A DNA stretch of 64,000 bases from Sphingopyxis sp. UBA6723 (GTDB lineage: Bacteria; Pseudomonadota; Alphaproteobacteria; Sphingomonadales; Sphingomonadaceae), in assembly GCF_002454115.1 (NCBI RefSeq), contig NZ_DKIH01000006.1, positions 186,641 to 250,640 of the forward strand, given 5' to 3'. Under the pieces are notes generated by a model. It was given only the letters and a program-made list of their open reading frames with translations, ran no database searches and was not told the DNA's origin. A program made the translations under genes and the position numbers. Below, piece by piece: positions 50,324-60,108 of the stretch (its first letter is position 1; each line of letters opens with the position of its first letter).

Positions 50324-52561
50324 CTAGAAAGAAATGCGGCCCTCGACGCCTAGCACCCGGGGTTGGCTGTAACGGTTGATCGTCGGCGCCTGGGCAACAT
50401 AGTAGAGCTTGTCGAAGAGGTTGTTCGCGAAGGCGCTCACATTGACCTTTCCGAAGTCGACGCCGATGCGAAGATTGACGAGGACATAATTGTCGAGGTC
50501 GACCGACGTTGCGGTCAGCTCCTGCTTGCCACCCCATTGTCCGCTGACAAGCACATTGCTCGTCAAGGCAACGTCGCCGGTGACCGGATAGCGAAGATTG
50601 AGGTTCGCCGAGGCGAGCCAGTCGGGAACCTGCGCGAGATCGAGACCGTCGTATCGGCCCGTCTTGACCTTGCCGCCCTGCCGCGAGCCGCTGAGCGCGA
50701 GGCGGCCGTCGCCTTCTCCAAGGTCGAATCCGTGGCTATATTCTGCCTCGATACCCCAGCTCTTCGCATTACCGGCATTAGTGAGATAGGCGACCGCGGC
50801 GACCGGGCAGGCCGCGTTTGTCAGCGCGCATCCATCGTCGACCTGCGCGATCAGATCCTTGAGCTCGGTATAATATCCCGCGATTGCGAAATAGCCGCGC
50901 CGCACCGGGCTGCCCTTGATGCCGACCTCATAGGAGGTGCTGCTTTCGTTGCCGAACAGTACCTGTACCGGGCTCGGAGCGCGGGGATCGGACAGGCGCG
51001 TGTTGAAACCGCCGGCGCGGTAGCTGCTGCCGACCTTGCCATAGGCGAGAATATTTGGAGTAAGTTTGTACGAAAGCGTCGCATTGTAGGAGAGATTGTC
51101 GGCGCTGATGTTGTCGTCGATAATCCGCGATGACCCGCCTGTTGGCAGGCCTGTCGCGAGATCATAGAGCCGCGCGCTGATGCTCCGGCTGTCGCGTGTA
51201 TAGCGGAGCTCGCCGGTCAAGTTGAGGCTGTCGGTGATATCGAAACCGAGCGAACCATAAGCCGCATAGCTTTCGAAATGGAGCCGGGCGGGGGCGATGT
51301 TGCCCGGAGAAGGATTGGCAAGCGTCGGCGTGCGCGTCGTCGTCACGGAGAAATCGCTGTCGAGCAGCAGCATCTCGGCGCCCACGAGCCAGGTCAGACG
51401 GTCGCTCGCGCCCGTCACATGGATGTCCTGCGAGAAATTGTCGGTGGTGTCGACGACATAGGAGGCGCCGCTCGGGTCGAGCGGGGTTAGCGCCCCGATC
51501 TGACCTGCAGCGCGCGCGCGCGCAAGTTCGGCCGGGCTCACCGCGTCATTGTCAAGGTCATATTCCGAGTGGCGCTTGCGAAAGGATGTTGTCGAGGTGA
51601 GGTCGGCGCCGCCCAAGTCCACGCGGATAATCGCCTGCAGTCCATCGACATCCTGGCTGGCACGGGGCGCCGTGTTCCAGGGATAGCGGAAGCGATCCTG
51701 GGTATATCCCCCCGGGAAGCCTGGCGTGCCGGCGGGGATGGAAATCTGATAATGAACCGCCGGGGTCATCAGCCGCTGGGTCTCGGCCATGATGATCGCG
51801 TCGACGGGTCCGCGTTTGAGACGGATCTGGCCGCGCAGACCATGACCCTTCTGTTGGTCGAAATAGACGTCGTTGTCCGGATTGTAGAAGAAGCCCTTGT
51901 CCTGCTCGACGAGATCGCCGCTGAGACGGATCGCAAGACCTTCGGCAAGCGGAACATTGATCGCGCCTTGCGTCTGGAAGCTGTTATTCTCGAAGCCGTA
52001 GCGCGCACTCGCCCAGCCTGAGAGATCGAATTCGGGCTCGGCCGAAATGATATTGATCGCGCCGCCGACCGCGTTGCGGCCATAGAGTGCGCCCTGTGTC
52101 CCCCGCAGCACCTCGACCCGGCCGATATCGAGGAGATCGAGGCGGGTGAAGTTTCGCCCGCCCACGGGACCACCGGCGATATAGGCACCGTTGCGATACA
52201 GGCCGACGCTGGGATCGCCATTGGTCGCGCGCGCGGTCGACGAGGCGCGGATCGAAATCTCGGAAGTGATCGATGAGCTGAGATTGTTGAACCTGACGCT
52301 CGGCTGGTCTGCTAGCAATTCGCCGCTGCCGCTTGCGCCGCCGCGATCGGTGAGTGAGGTGATATCGATGACAGAAGCGGCTGTAGGAACGTCGGCGAGC
52401 CGCTCCTCGCGGCGCCGCGCCGTCACGACGATCGCGCCGTCATCGTTCGCTTCCGCCGCGTCCGGAAGAGCTTCGGGCGGTCTGTCTTGCGCGAAAGCAG
52501 GCGGAGCGACGGCTACCCAAATTGCGGCCGTGCAGAAAAGAAGGTTCGCCCTGCGTCCCAT
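50324..52561 (-). CDS. TonB-dependent receptor under the palindromic operator
   Basis: A 745-residue receptor. Signal peptide (cleavage after PPAFAQ), then a TonB-interacting segment AIVVTARRREERLADVPTAA, a plug with VEVLRGTQGALYGRNAVGG and a beta-barrel ending GVEGRISF. Likely imports an ester-type nutrient for the hydrolases encoded with it. GGGGAGAG precedes the ATG; an earlier in-frame start would put the palindrome inside the coding sequence and remove the signal peptide from the N-terminus. The operator at 52592-52603 is 30 bases upstream. Confidence 0.94.
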   Translation of the reverse strand: MGRRANLLFCTAAIWVAVAPPAFAQDRPPEALPDAAEANDDGAIVVTARRREERLADVPTAASVIDITSLTDRGGASGSGELLADQPSVRFNNLSSSITSEISIRASSTARATNGDPSVGLYRNGAYIAGGPVGGRNFTRLDLLDIGRVEVLRGTQGALYGRNAVGGAINIISAEPEFDLSGWASARYGFENNSFQTQGAINVPLAEGLAIRLSGDLVEQDKGFFYNPDNDVYFDQQKGHGLRGQIRLKRGPVDAIIMAETQRLMTPAVHYQISIPAGTPGFPGGYTQDRFRYPWNTAPRASQDVDGLQAIIRVDLGGADLTSTTSFRKRHSEYDLDNDAVSPAELARARAAGQIGALTPLDPSGASYVVDTTDNFSQDIHVTGASDRLTWLVGAEMLLLDSDFSVTTTRTPTLANPSPGNIAPARLHFESYAAYGSLGFDITDSLNLTGELRYTRDSRSISARLYDLATGLPTGGSSRIIDDNISADNLSYNATLSYKLTPNILAYGKVGSSYRAGGFNTRLSDPRAPSPVQVLFGNESSTSYEVGIKGSPVRRGYFAIAGYYTELKDLIAQVDDGCALTNAACPVAAVAYLTNAGNAKSWGIEAEYSHGFDLGEGDGRLALSGSRQGGKVKTGRYDGLDLAQVPDWLASANLNLRYPVTGDVALTSNVLVSGQWGGKQELTATSVDLDNYVLVNLRIGVDFGKVNVSAFANNLFDKLYYVAQAPTINRYSQPRVLGVEGRISF

Positions 52562-52591
52562 GGTCACTCTCCCCATTTTGTTATCGCAATT

Positions 52592-52603
52592 ATTATCGAT
52601 AAT
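52592..52603. promoter_or_regulatory. Palindromic operator ATTATCGATAAT, site 3
   Basis: Perfect palindrome between the M28-like gene stop and the TonB receptor start, 30 bases from the receptor ATG. Context TTATCGCAATT upstream and TTTTGTGCA downstream is the same as at site 1, so at least 30 bases are conserved. Confidence 0.72.
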
Positions 52604-52668
52604 TTTGTGCAGAAAACGCGAGCGAGTCAAGCCGGAAAGCGCAATGTCATTGCAGGTGGGTCACGGGT

Positions 52669-53973
52669 TTAGGAGACGACGGCGCTCAGCAGGTCGCGGA
52701 CGCCCCGCGCCGTAGCGGCAAGCGGGTCAGGTGTGACGGTAGATAAATCGTCGGTCACAGCGTGGTGATGACGGTGTGCGCCAAAGATGCCAGCATGACG
52801 TGTGTAGCCGGCCTTTATCACTTCCGAGAGTTCGCCCGCTGTGCCTTCCGCCGAAGGATAGGCCATTTCCAACCCTGGCTGGCCTTTGAATATCTCGCGC
52901 GCACGCGCAACGAATTCGGGCGATGTCATGAGAAAACGATAGGGATCGGCACTCGGCAGCGGCAGCAAGCGCCCCGGCATTTCCTGATAGTCACGTGCTG
53001 CGGCATTGGCGCCGAGATGCAACCAGAAAGCCGTCTCGCTGGGGGCTGGACCAAACTTGTCGGCGATATGGCTCGCACCGAGATTCTCATATTCATGCCC
53101 GCTGTTGCACAGAAAGAGCAGGCTGTGCTGGGGAAACGCTCGGGGCATCCAGTCGGCGAGCGCGAGCCACATCGCGATGCCCGGCCCCCGCTCGCCGGCG
53201 CAATCGGTCCAGCCTGAACGCGGCGTCGAGACGACGAGCCAAGGGCGGCCGGAGCGAACGAGTCGCCCGATTATATTCTGAGCTGCCCGAGCCCCACCGC
53301 GCCCGCGCAGCGCTAATTTCGCCGCGGCACCGTGGCGCGCGGCTTCAATCACCGGGGCGGCGAGTCGCGGCGCGAGCAAGGCAAGTGGCTTTTCCGATAC
53401 GGGATGACCGGCCGGGACATTGAGGAGCAAGGCCTCGCCCGTCGGCCCGGTCGTAATGAGAATGACCCCGCTCGCACCGCGCGCAAGCGCATCGGCGAGC
53501 GGCTCGCGCGCTGCACGATCTACGAGGCTCGACCAGCGGCGGAAAGGCAGGCGCACTACGGCGATCGCGCCGTCGAGGCGTTCAGGAATTTCTGCGAGGC
53601 GCAGCGGCGCAGCGAGTCCAGCCTCGCCGGTTTCGATGGCGAGCGGTTGTGCGACGAGCGGTATCGTGATGTCGCCGAGCCTGAGGTCGCAGCGCGAGGC
53701 CTCGAACCAAGGCACGTCAAACGTCTGGCGTTCGACTTCGAATCCGGCACTGGACAGCCGCTTCGCTGTCCAGTCGGCGGTCCAACGATCGCCCTCGCCG
53801 CCCGACTGCTTGTTGCCGGCCTCGGTATAGCTTTGGACGTCGGTGAAGAGGCGTTCGGAGCCGAACATGGTCAAATCCCGAGATACAGCGGCAGCGGAGT
53901 TAACCTGCAATGCGATCGGCGCCGCGAGGCCCGCCTTAAGCAACGTGCGGCGGTCGGTCGGGAGGCGGCTCAT
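52669..53973 (-). CDS. Tat-exported M28-family peptidase-like protein, paralog 2
   Basis: A 434-residue close paralog of the protein at 88-1392. Tat motif TDRRTLLKAGLAAPIALQ. The STPRSG, CAGERGPG and GHEYENLGAS replacements of the normal zinc-ligand motifs are identical in both copies, showing that they are conserved and not random decay. Most differences are in the signal-peptide end and the PA-type middle domain (for instance ITTGPTGEALLLNVPAGHPV). It overlaps the GntR gene by ATGA and is followed by the palindrome and the TonB receptor gene, so the three may be transcribed together or the receptor separately. Confidence 0.75.
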   Translation of the reverse strand: MSRLPTDRRTLLKAGLAAPIALQVNSAAAVSRDLTMFGSERLFTDVQSYTEAGNKQSGGEGDRWTADWTAKRLSSAGFEVERQTFDVPWFEASRCDLRLGDITIPLVAQPLAIETGEAGLAAPLRLAEIPERLDGAIAVVRLPFRRWSSLVDRAAREPLADALARGASGVILITTGPTGEALLLNVPAGHPVSEKPLALLAPRLAAPVIEAARHGAAAKLALRGRGGARAAQNIIGRLVRSGRPWLVVSTPRSGWTDCAGERGPGIAMWLALADWMPRAFPQHSLLFLCNSGHEYENLGASHIADKFGPAPSETAFWLHLGANAAARDYQEMPGRLLPLPSADPYRFLMTSPEFVARAREIFKGQPGLEMAYPSAEGTAGELSEVIKAGYTRHAGIFGAHRHHHAVTDDLSTVTPDPLAATARGVRDLLSAVVS

Positions 53974-54710
53974 GTCACTTTTGCGCGGCGGCGGCTGGGC
54001 TTAGTCTTTGCGTGCCGGGCCTTATATTCCTCGAGTGCGCGCCCGAAACTATTCTGAGTAACGCCGATCAGATCGCGCGCCACCGCATCGGCGGCATCGC
54101 CATCGCGCGTGACGATATGGCGGCAAAGCGCGTCGTAGAGGATGGCCGATCGCTTCGCGGCGTCATTGCCATGCGTCTCGATATAGCTGTCGGTATAGAC
54201 ATTGTGCTGCCAGCGCGCGAGCAGCGCGACCCGGTCGAGGAGCTCCAGCGCGAGCGGCGCATTGCTCCGCTTGGCGATGAAGCGGCCGATGCGGTTCGAG
54301 ACTTTGATATGCTCGAACGTATTTTCGGTGCGCTGGGTGACATCCTTATATTCGACCAGACGGTGCATCAGTTCGCGCCCGTCGCGATCCGTCATCTCGA
54401 CCGCAGCCAGGCGGCAAACTACACCGAACAGGGATTTCCACAGCTCATAGACCTCGTTCGCGGCATGCTCGTCGATATCGATCACATAGGTTCCGCGCCA
54501 CGGGACCACCTTCACGAGACCGATCCGCGCAAGATGACGGAATGCTTCGCGCACGGGCGCATGGCTCACCCCGAAGCGCGCGGCGATTTCGCGCTCGCGC
54601 AGCCACGATCCCGGCTGGATGCGCCATTCGACGATGTCGTCAGTCAAGAGACGCGCAATGACGCGGTCTTGAGTCGGTGCACTGTCGTCTTCGGTCTTCG
54701 TCGCGCCCAT
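53970..54710 (-). CDS. GntR-family (FCD-type) transcriptional regulator, copy 2
   Basis: A 246-residue protein differing from the copy at 1389-2129 at about 15 positions by eye; the recognition helix (REIAARFGVSHAPVREAFRH) is identical, so both should bind the same operators. Start at the ATG after GGAGAGAA. Differences cluster in the last 60 residues, where the ligand domain ends. Cross-regulation of both modules by either protein is the simplest reading. Confidence 0.92.
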   Translation of the reverse strand: MGATKTEDDSAPTQDRVIARLLTDDIVEWRIQPGSWLREREIAARFGVSHAPVREAFRHLARIGLVKVVPWRGTYVIDIDEHAANEVYELWKSLFGVVCRLAAVEMTDRDGRELMHRLVEYKDVTQRTENTFEHIKVSNRIGRFIAKRSNAPLALELLDRVALLARWQHNVYTDSYIETHGNDAAKRSAILYDALCRHIVTRDGDAADAVARDLIGVTQNSFGRALEEYKARHAKTKPSRRRAKVT

Positions 54711-54793
54711 TTCTCTCCGTTCGGCTTTCCCTGCTACCGGCACCATCCTAATCGGACAGTGCACGCGAGCAATCGATGATTGCGAATGAAATT

Positions 54794-54805
54794 ATTATCG
54801 ATAAT
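54794..54805. promoter_or_regulatory. Palindromic operator ATTATCGATAAT, site 4
   Basis: Perfect palindrome in the divergent region between the second GntR gene and the second SxxK hydrolase gene, 38 bases ahead of the hydrolase TTG. ATTGCGA lies ten bases upstream, as at site 2. Confidence 0.7.
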
Positions 54806-54843
54806 ATCGAGAATGACAAGCACCAGAAAATGGGAGTCGGAAC

Positions 54844-55857
54844 TTGAAGCGCACCATCCTCTTTTTCGCAGCAGCCGTTGCGGCACAGCCGGCCACGGCA
54901 GGCGAACCCGCTCCTCTTCCCGGCTGTGCCGCGGCGATCGCCTATTCCGAGGCAAACTCTGGCGTGGCGCTGCTGATCCTTGAGGATGGCGAGGTTCGAT
55001 GCCGTTCTGCAGATATTGCGACACCGCAGGAACTCTGGTCGGGCACCAAGAGTCTTGTCGGGCTGATGGCGGCGGCGGCCGTACAGGACGGGCTTTTGAC
55101 GCTCGACGAGCGGGCATCAGAGACGCTCGCTGAGTGGAAGGGCGACGCCGAAAAGGAACAGATCACGCTTCGCCAACTGCTGTCGATGACAGGTGGTCAG
55201 GCCTCAACCGTCGGGAGACCCCAAGGGTATTTGGACTCGGTCAAGGCACCGCTCGCGGCGGCACCGGGCGGGAAATTCCAGTATGGCCCTGCTCCGATGC
55301 AAGTCGTCGGCGAAATCATGCGCCGAAAGCTCGTCGCCAAAGGCGAGGACGGCAACCCTCGCCATTATATCGAGCGTCGCATTCTAATGCCGCTAGGCGT
55401 AACGGTCGGCGATTGGCGCAGCGGCCCCGATGGCGCACCGCTCATGCCGCAGGGCCTAGTGCTGGCCGCATCCGAGTGGGCGAAGATCGGCGAGTTCGTC
55501 CGCGGGGGCGGAAAGCTCGAAGGCAGGCCACTTGTCGACGAAGCGACATTCGGCGAGATGTTCCAGGGTAGCCAGGTCAATCCTGCCTACGGTCTCACTT
55601 GGTGGCTACCCCGTAGCACGCCGGCTGTCGATATTGTTACTCGGTCCACCGATATCACCAGTCATGCCGCCGAACTACCGGCGGATATGGTCGTCGCCGC
55701 CGGCGCGGGCGATCAACGCCTCTATATCATTCCGTCGCTTCGGCTTACGATCGTGAGGCAGGCGAAACTCGACATTGCCGCCTTAGCGGCGGGGAAAAAA
55801 GGTGATTGGTCCGATTGGCGGTTCCTGTCGCTGTTGCTGAAACCAGCGAGTGAATAA
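54844..55857 (+). CDS. Secreted beta-lactamase-fold (SxxK) serine hydrolase, copy 2
   Basis: A 337-residue paralog of the protein at 2262-3266. TTG start, signal peptide TILFFAAAVAAQPATAGE, SGTK tetrad at about residue 66 and FQYGPAPMQ for the Tyr. LLSMTGGQASTVGRPQGYLD is identical in both copies. The last residues extend the protein to LKPASE. A cysteine pair at residues 28 and 53 is kept in both, suggesting a periplasmic disulfide. It is divergent from the second GntR gene. Confidence 0.8.
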   Translation: MKRTILFFAAAVAAQPATAGEPAPLPGCAAAIAYSEANSGVALLILEDGEVRCRSADIATPQELWSGTKSLVGLMAAAAVQDGLLTLDERASETLAEWKGDAEKEQITLRQLLSMTGGQASTVGRPQGYLDSVKAPLAAAPGGKFQYGPAPMQVVGEIMRRKLVAKGEDGNPRHYIERRILMPLGVTVGDWRSGPDGAPLMPQGLVLAASEWAKIGEFVRGGGKLEGRPLVDEATFGEMFQGSQVNPAYGLTWWLPRSTPAVDIVTRSTDITSHAAELPADMVVAAGAGDQRLYIIPSLRLTIVRQAKLDIAALAAGKKGDWSDWRFLSLLLKPASE

Positions 55858-56071
55858 TTTGAAACGCGGCCGAAAACATGTCGGGGCCGATCGAACCTAG
55901 GCCGTGCCGCCGCAATATGATCATTGAGAATTGCTGGCCGAATGGAAACGCGGCACGTGGAGTTTGCCGCTGGACCAAAATGATGACGGTCATTGACAGC
56001 CCGCGCGGCAATCATACCCGAGGGGCGGAATCTTGCACGCGACGCCGCAGTGGGGCGAAGAAGGATGCAGC

Positions 56072-57685
56072 ATGTTACGGGGATTGATGCAGGACGCGCC
56101 GCTGCTGATCAGCGGAATATTGGAATATGCCGCGCGCGCGCACGGCGAGAGGGAGATCGTCTCGAAGGCTGTCGATGAGCCGGTTTGGCGGTATGACTGG
56201 CACCGCTGCGACCAGCGTGCGCGTCAGGCTGCGCAGGCTCTTGGTGTCCTCGGGATTGCAACGGGTGACCGCGTCTCGTCGCTCGCCTGGAACACGCACC
56301 GCCACCTCGAACTCTTCTATGCGGCGCCGGGCATGGGCGCTGTATTGCACACTGCCAACCCGCGTCTCAGCGACGAGCAAATCGCCTTTACTATCGCTCA
56401 TGCAGGCAGCCGCATTCTCTTCTTCGAGCCCAATCTAGCCGAGCTCGTCGCACGGCTGCGCCCTCTCCTTCCAGGTATCGAGCGTTATGTCCTTCTCGCG
56501 GATCGCGGAGCGACCGCGCCAGATGTTGCTGAAGCGTTGAACTATGAAGCGTTGCTGGCACGCGAGGACGGGGCCCTCACCTGGCCGAGCTTCGATGAAA
56601 AGGCAGCCGCATTTCTTTGCTACACTTCGGGGACGACGGGCGACCCCAAGGGCGTCCTATACAGCCACCGATCAATCGTTCTCCACGGGATGGCGGCCGG
56701 TCTGAGCAGTGCCTTCGGGTTCAGCGCTTTTGATGTCATCATGCCCTGCTCGTCCATGTATCATGCGACGGCATGGGGACTTCCGTTCACGGCAGCGATT
56801 AACGGCTGCAAGCTAGTGCTTCCTTGCGACAGGATGGACGGTGCCAGTCTCGCCGATCTGATCAACGAAGAGGGCGTCACCTTTTCGGGCGGTGTGCCCA
56901 CGATCTGGACCATGTACCTCGCTCATCTCGACACCACGGGGACGGGGGTCGGCAATCTCAAGCGCCTCGTTATTGGTGGCTCAGCCGTCCCCCGGGCGAT
57001 GGCCGAGACATTCCGAGCCAAATATGGTGTCACTGTGCTGCAGCTCTGGGGCATGACCGAAACCAATCCGCTCGGCGTGATTTCGACGCCCTCCCCGCTC
57101 CTGATGGCCGAAGGCGAGGATTTCGCGAACGACCTCCTGCTGACGAAGCAGGGTCGCATGCAATTTGGCATCGAACTGCGCATTATCGACGGCGATGGCA
57201 CGCCGCTCCCCTGGGACGGTGAGCAGGCGGGTGCGCTCCAGGTCCGCGGACCGTGGGTCGTCGATCGCTATTTCCCCGATATTGAGGGTGCCGGGAGCGA
57301 TGGCTGGTTCGACACCGGGGACATCGGTACGATCGATCGCTTCGGCTTTCTCCGGCTGACCGACCGCGCGAAAGATGTGATCAAGTCCGGGGGCGAATGG
57401 ATCAGCTCGATTGATATCGAGAATGCGGCGGTTGGGTACCCCGGCGTCCGGGTCGCGGCGGTCGTTGGCGTATATCATCCAAAATGGGAAGAGCGCCCCC
57501 TTCTCGTGATCGAAACGCATGAAGGTCAAGCCGTCACAGCCGACGCAATTCGCGCGCATCTGGAGACGAAGGTTGTTCGTTGGTGGCTGCCGGACGACAT
57601 CCTGTTCGCGACAGTACCGCTCACTGCAACGGGAAAGATCGACAAAAAGGCCTTACGCGAAGCGTATCGTAACCAACTCGCCTAG
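56072..57685 (+). CDS. Acyl-CoA synthetase (medium/long-chain type)
   Basis: A 537-residue ANL ligase. CYTSGTTGDPKGVLYSHRS is the ATP motif, QLWGMTETNPLGVI the A5 region, WFDTGDIGTIDRFGFLRLTD the hinge and KSGGEWISSIDIENAAVGYP the C-terminal domain of the AlkK-like medium-chain group; the Lys in TATGKIDKKAL is catalytic. The ATG after AAGGATG was chosen. The 214 bases upstream contain a perfect ATGAC-G-GTCAT repeat at 55983-55993 that may be an operator. It may activate the acid released by the neighbouring hydrolases. Confidence 0.92.
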   Translation: MLRGLMQDAPLLISGILEYAARAHGEREIVSKAVDEPVWRYDWHRCDQRARQAAQALGVLGIATGDRVSSLAWNTHRHLELFYAAPGMGAVLHTANPRLSDEQIAFTIAHAGSRILFFEPNLAELVARLRPLLPGIERYVLLADRGATAPDVAEALNYEALLAREDGALTWPSFDEKAAAFLCYTSGTTGDPKGVLYSHRSIVLHGMAAGLSSAFGFSAFDVIMPCSSMYHATAWGLPFTAAINGCKLVLPCDRMDGASLADLINEEGVTFSGGVPTIWTMYLAHLDTTGTGVGNLKRLVIGGSAVPRAMAETFRAKYGVTVLQLWGMTETNPLGVISTPSPLLMAEGEDFANDLLLTKQGRMQFGIELRIIDGDGTPLPWDGEQAGALQVRGPWVVDRYFPDIEGAGSDGWFDTGDIGTIDRFGFLRLTDRAKDVIKSGGEWISSIDIENAAVGYPGVRVAAVVGVYHPKWEERPLLVIETHEGQAVTADAIRAHLETKVVRWWLPDDILFATVPLTATGKIDKKALREAYRNQLA

Positions 57686-57854
57686 ATGAGATCACACTGC
57701 GTCCATTCCGTGCGAATGGCAGCGATCCTTTCGGGCGGGATAATTTCAGCGGGCTTCGTGGGTCTTGCATAAGCCCGGGCAATCTCGGGGTCGCGCTGTC
57801 CAAGGCAAAGCGCTCTACGCTTGCAGCGCGGTCAAGGTATGGCCAAGATGAGGC
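57686..57854. other. Short intergenic region with a possible gene remnant
   Basis: A minus-strand frame ending at 57682 reads LGQRDPEIARAYARPTKPAE then IIPPERIAAIRTEWTQCDLI, which has protein-like composition and overlaps the ligase stop, but it has no start and follows a stop codon after about 50 codons. It could be the 3' end of a lost gene. Otherwise nothing seen. Confidence 0.3.
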
Positions 57855-58532
57855 ATGACGTCGACCCAGAAAACCAAAAAACCAGGCTCCGGACGGACAG
57901 GGAGGCCCACTCGACAAGCCTCGCAAGCACTTTCGAGGAAAATTCTCCGTGTCGCCCGCGATGTCTTCTTTGCCGACGGATTCGGTCGTTCAACGGCTGA
58001 ACGGATTGCTGCAAAAGCAGGCATCTCCAAGCGCACGTTGTACGCCCGTTACGGGAACAAACAGCTGCTTTTCGAAGCGGCAATACTCATGGAAATCGAG
58101 GATCGGCTCTCCTTCCTCGAACAGCACGTTCCCGAACATGGCGACGTTCGGCTCGAGCTTGAAGAGCTGTCCGATGAACTGCTGTCCTGGATGCTTACCG
58201 ACATTCATGTCGCGTTGGAACGCGTTGTAATGGCTGAGGCTGCACGTTTTCCCGCTTTAGCGCGAAACCTTTACGAATTCGGGGTAGGACGCACGACGAG
58301 ATTGGTGGCAGAGGTCTTGCGCAAAGCCGAGGAGAGGGGAGAAATCAGGGTGTCAGACGCGAATTTTGCTGCGGAGCAGTTTATCTCCAGCGTCATTTTG
58401 TCACCTTTTCGTCGGGCCGCTCTTGGAGTGGGAGTGACCAGTCACAATGAAACCTCTTCAGCCCGAATGAGGCAAGCTGTCGATCTATTTGTGTACGGCT
58501 GCCGCCCCTCCCTGAAGGGGAGCCACCCATAA
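57855..58532 (+). CDS. TetR-family regulator
   Basis: A 225-residue regulator. Helix-turn-helix at about residues 30-75: RVARDVFFADGFGRSTAERI then AAKAGISKRTLYARYGNKQL. The Lys/Arg-rich N-terminal tail (TQKTKKPGSGRTGRPTRQ) is typical of the C-terminal TetR_C_33 group (AefR/AcrR-like), several of which sense hydrophobic compounds. It follows the ligase gene by 170 bases on the same strand and faces the Mla operon convergently. Target unknown. Confidence 0.88.
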   Translation: MTSTQKTKKPGSGRTGRPTRQASQALSRKILRVARDVFFADGFGRSTAERIAAKAGISKRTLYARYGNKQLLFEAAILMEIEDRLSFLEQHVPEHGDVRLELEELSDELLSWMLTDIHVALERVVMAEAARFPALARNLYEFGVGRTTRLVAEVLRKAEERGEIRVSDANFAAEQFISSVILSPFRRAALGVGVTSHNETSSARMRQAVDLFVYGCRPSLKGSHP

Positions 58533-58591
58533 CATTCCCGCTTCATCTTGGGCTGGGCCGTTGTCCCGACTAAGTTTCCATTGGCTTCACG

Positions 58592-59203
58592 CTAGTTGAT
58601 CGCCGCAGCCGTCCAACTCGCGATTTCGTCGGCCATTTCAAGGCTCGCGCGATCAAAGGCTTCGACGATACTCGAAACGCTATTTGCACTTGCTGACCTA
58701 TCAAGGACGATGCGCGTGACTGCCAGTGGTTCCGATTCTTTGGATCGGCTTAGTTCCACTTGCGCGGCGATGCGAATGATCGGGGCCGCGTCGGGCCCCT
58801 GGTCGTAATAGGCTGCAAAAGAAGAAAGCCGTGCGGATAGGACGTAATGATCGGAAGCAACGCTCTGGACAGGGATATATGCGTGATCGATTTTGCGCGC
58901 TACGCTTCCGGCAATAGCCTCGCGGATCATCTCGGGCGCAGGCCTCATCCACCGTGCTTTGGCCAGATACGTGACTTCGCGATTCTCGATCGTGAGGATC
59001 CTGTCTCCATCGGCCCCAGGCGGAAGCGTCGGTCGCGTAATATACACCGGAATCCACTGTCGTGCAATTTCACGCTCCGGTACGGGCGTGCTACTGATCC
59101 GGTACAACGTCGATTTGCCGCCAGTTCCCAGAATATTCCCGCAACCAGAAAGGCAAATTAGCGCGCCCATCAGCAAAAACATTCTTGCAGAGATCGTTTT
59201 CAT
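58592..59203 (-). CDS. ABC-type transport auxiliary lipoprotein (PqiC-like)
   Basis: A 203-residue lipoprotein: LMGALICLSGCGN holds the lipobox with Cys near residue 21. The domain (TLYRISSTP near the start, VYITRPTLPPG, NREVTYLAKARWMRPAPEMI) is the DUF330 or ABC_trans_aux fold found with MlaD/PqiB proteins. It is the last gene of the operon and overlaps the MCE gene by ATGA. It probably anchors the lipid path at the outer membrane. Confidence 0.88.
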   Translation of the reverse strand: MKTISARMFLLMGALICLSGCGNILGTGGKSTLYRISSTPVPEREIARQWIPVYITRPTLPPGADGDRILTIENREVTYLAKARWMRPAPEMIREAIAGSVARKIDHAYIPVQSVASDHYVLSARLSSFAAYYDQGPDAAPIIRIAAQVELSRSKESEPLAVTRIVLDRSASANSVSSIVEAFDRASLEMADEIASWTAAAIN

Positions 59204-60108
59204 TGGGGGAGCTTCCTTTCACGAGGGGTCCGTCGTAGCTGGCCGGCGAGCTGCTCGATTTCCTGCGCCGCGCTATCGAGCGATTTCAAAGTTGCAGCAA
59301 TCCCGGAGCCGTCGGGCGCCGCCAATCCACTCGCGGCGTCATCAAGCCTGTGAATGACCACCCTCGCCTCGGCGATCCCCTCTCGAAGATCTCGAGCGGC
59401 TGCCGAGACATCGGCAAACGTCTTGCGACCGTCGCCATCGATCGTCGTGCGCGCCGATGCGGCCGCGGCCTCGATATCGGCCGCCGCCCGGTCCAGGCGT
59501 GCAAACGCTTGTTCAGCCTTGCTGAACATTCCGCGACTAGATCGCAATTCCGCCGTGGTAGCTGTTACATTCGCAATAGCAGCCGAAACATTTTCGATAT
59601 TCTCGTCGGACAAGGTCCGGTTGACCCTTTCCAGGGCCTGCGAAGCATCCGCCAACAATGCGCCACCTCCATCCATCAGGGATTGTAGCGAACTTTTTTC
59701 CGCCTTAATCACTGGGAGCGCTTCCTTGGAAACCTCCTTCAACAACGGCTTAGAGGGCGTCCCCGCACTGATCTGGATGTAGCTTCCGCCGGTTATGCCT
59801 TGCGACTCCGTCGCGGCGGTAGAATCGACGCGCACAGGCGTATCCTCGCGCAGGCGCACTCCTGCAAGCACCCTGTTTGGATTTCTGGGATCAAGACTAA
59901 TACGCGTGATTTCTCCCACCGGAATTCCGTTGAACTGCACCTCGCCTCCCTCGCTCAGCCCGCGGACAGGACCATCGAAAATGATCCGATACTCGTCGAA
60001 ATCACGCGCGAATTGGGATTGACCGAGCCAGAGGATGAAGCCGAAAGCCGCCGCTAGCAGAGCCAGCGTCAGGCCCCCAATCAGACCGTAGTTCGCGTCG
60101 CGTTCCAT
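59200..60108 (-). CDS. MlaD-type MCE substrate-binding protein
   Basis: A 302-residue protein. N-terminal anchor helix (GLIGGLTLALLAAAFGFILW), one MCE domain at about residues 35-115 (YRIIFDGPVRGLSEGGEVQF, ITGGSYIQIS), then a long alpha-helical tail rich in Ala/Glu that would form a periplasmic channel-like bundle with partners. It binds lipid and passes it to or from the permease. Start ATG overlaps the ATPase stop (TAATG). Confidence 0.92.
   Translation of the reverse strand: MERDANYGLIGGLTLALLAAAFGFILWLGQSQFARDFDEYRIIFDGPVRGLSEGGEVQFNGIPVGEITRISLDPRNPNRVLAGVRLREDTPVRVDSTAATESQGITGGSYIQISAGTPSKPLLKEVSKEALPVIKAEKSSLQSLMDGGGALLADASQALERVNRTLSDENIENVSAAIANVTATTAELRSSRGMFSKAEQAFARLDRAAADIEAAAASARTTIDGDGRKTFADVSAAARDLREGIAEARVVIHRLDDAASGLAAPDGSGIAATLKSLDSAAQEIEQLAGQLRRTPRERKLPQ

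Larger units (their letters stand above)
52581..55857. repeat. Right copy of the duplicated GntR module
   Basis: Matches 1-3266 in the same orientation at an offset of 52580-52582. Gene order, operator positions, the TTG start of the hydrolase and the ribosome site of the GntR gene are all conserved. The hydrolase here has three extra residues at the C-terminus. Homologous recombination between the copies would delete or amplify the 52.6 kb between them. Confidence 0.9.

Noticed and set aside
48721..52561. Fumonisin degradation cluster
   Set aside because: The TonB receptor and type B carboxylesterase resemble that arrangement, but no fumonisin-type aminotransferase is present; only the general logic is shared.
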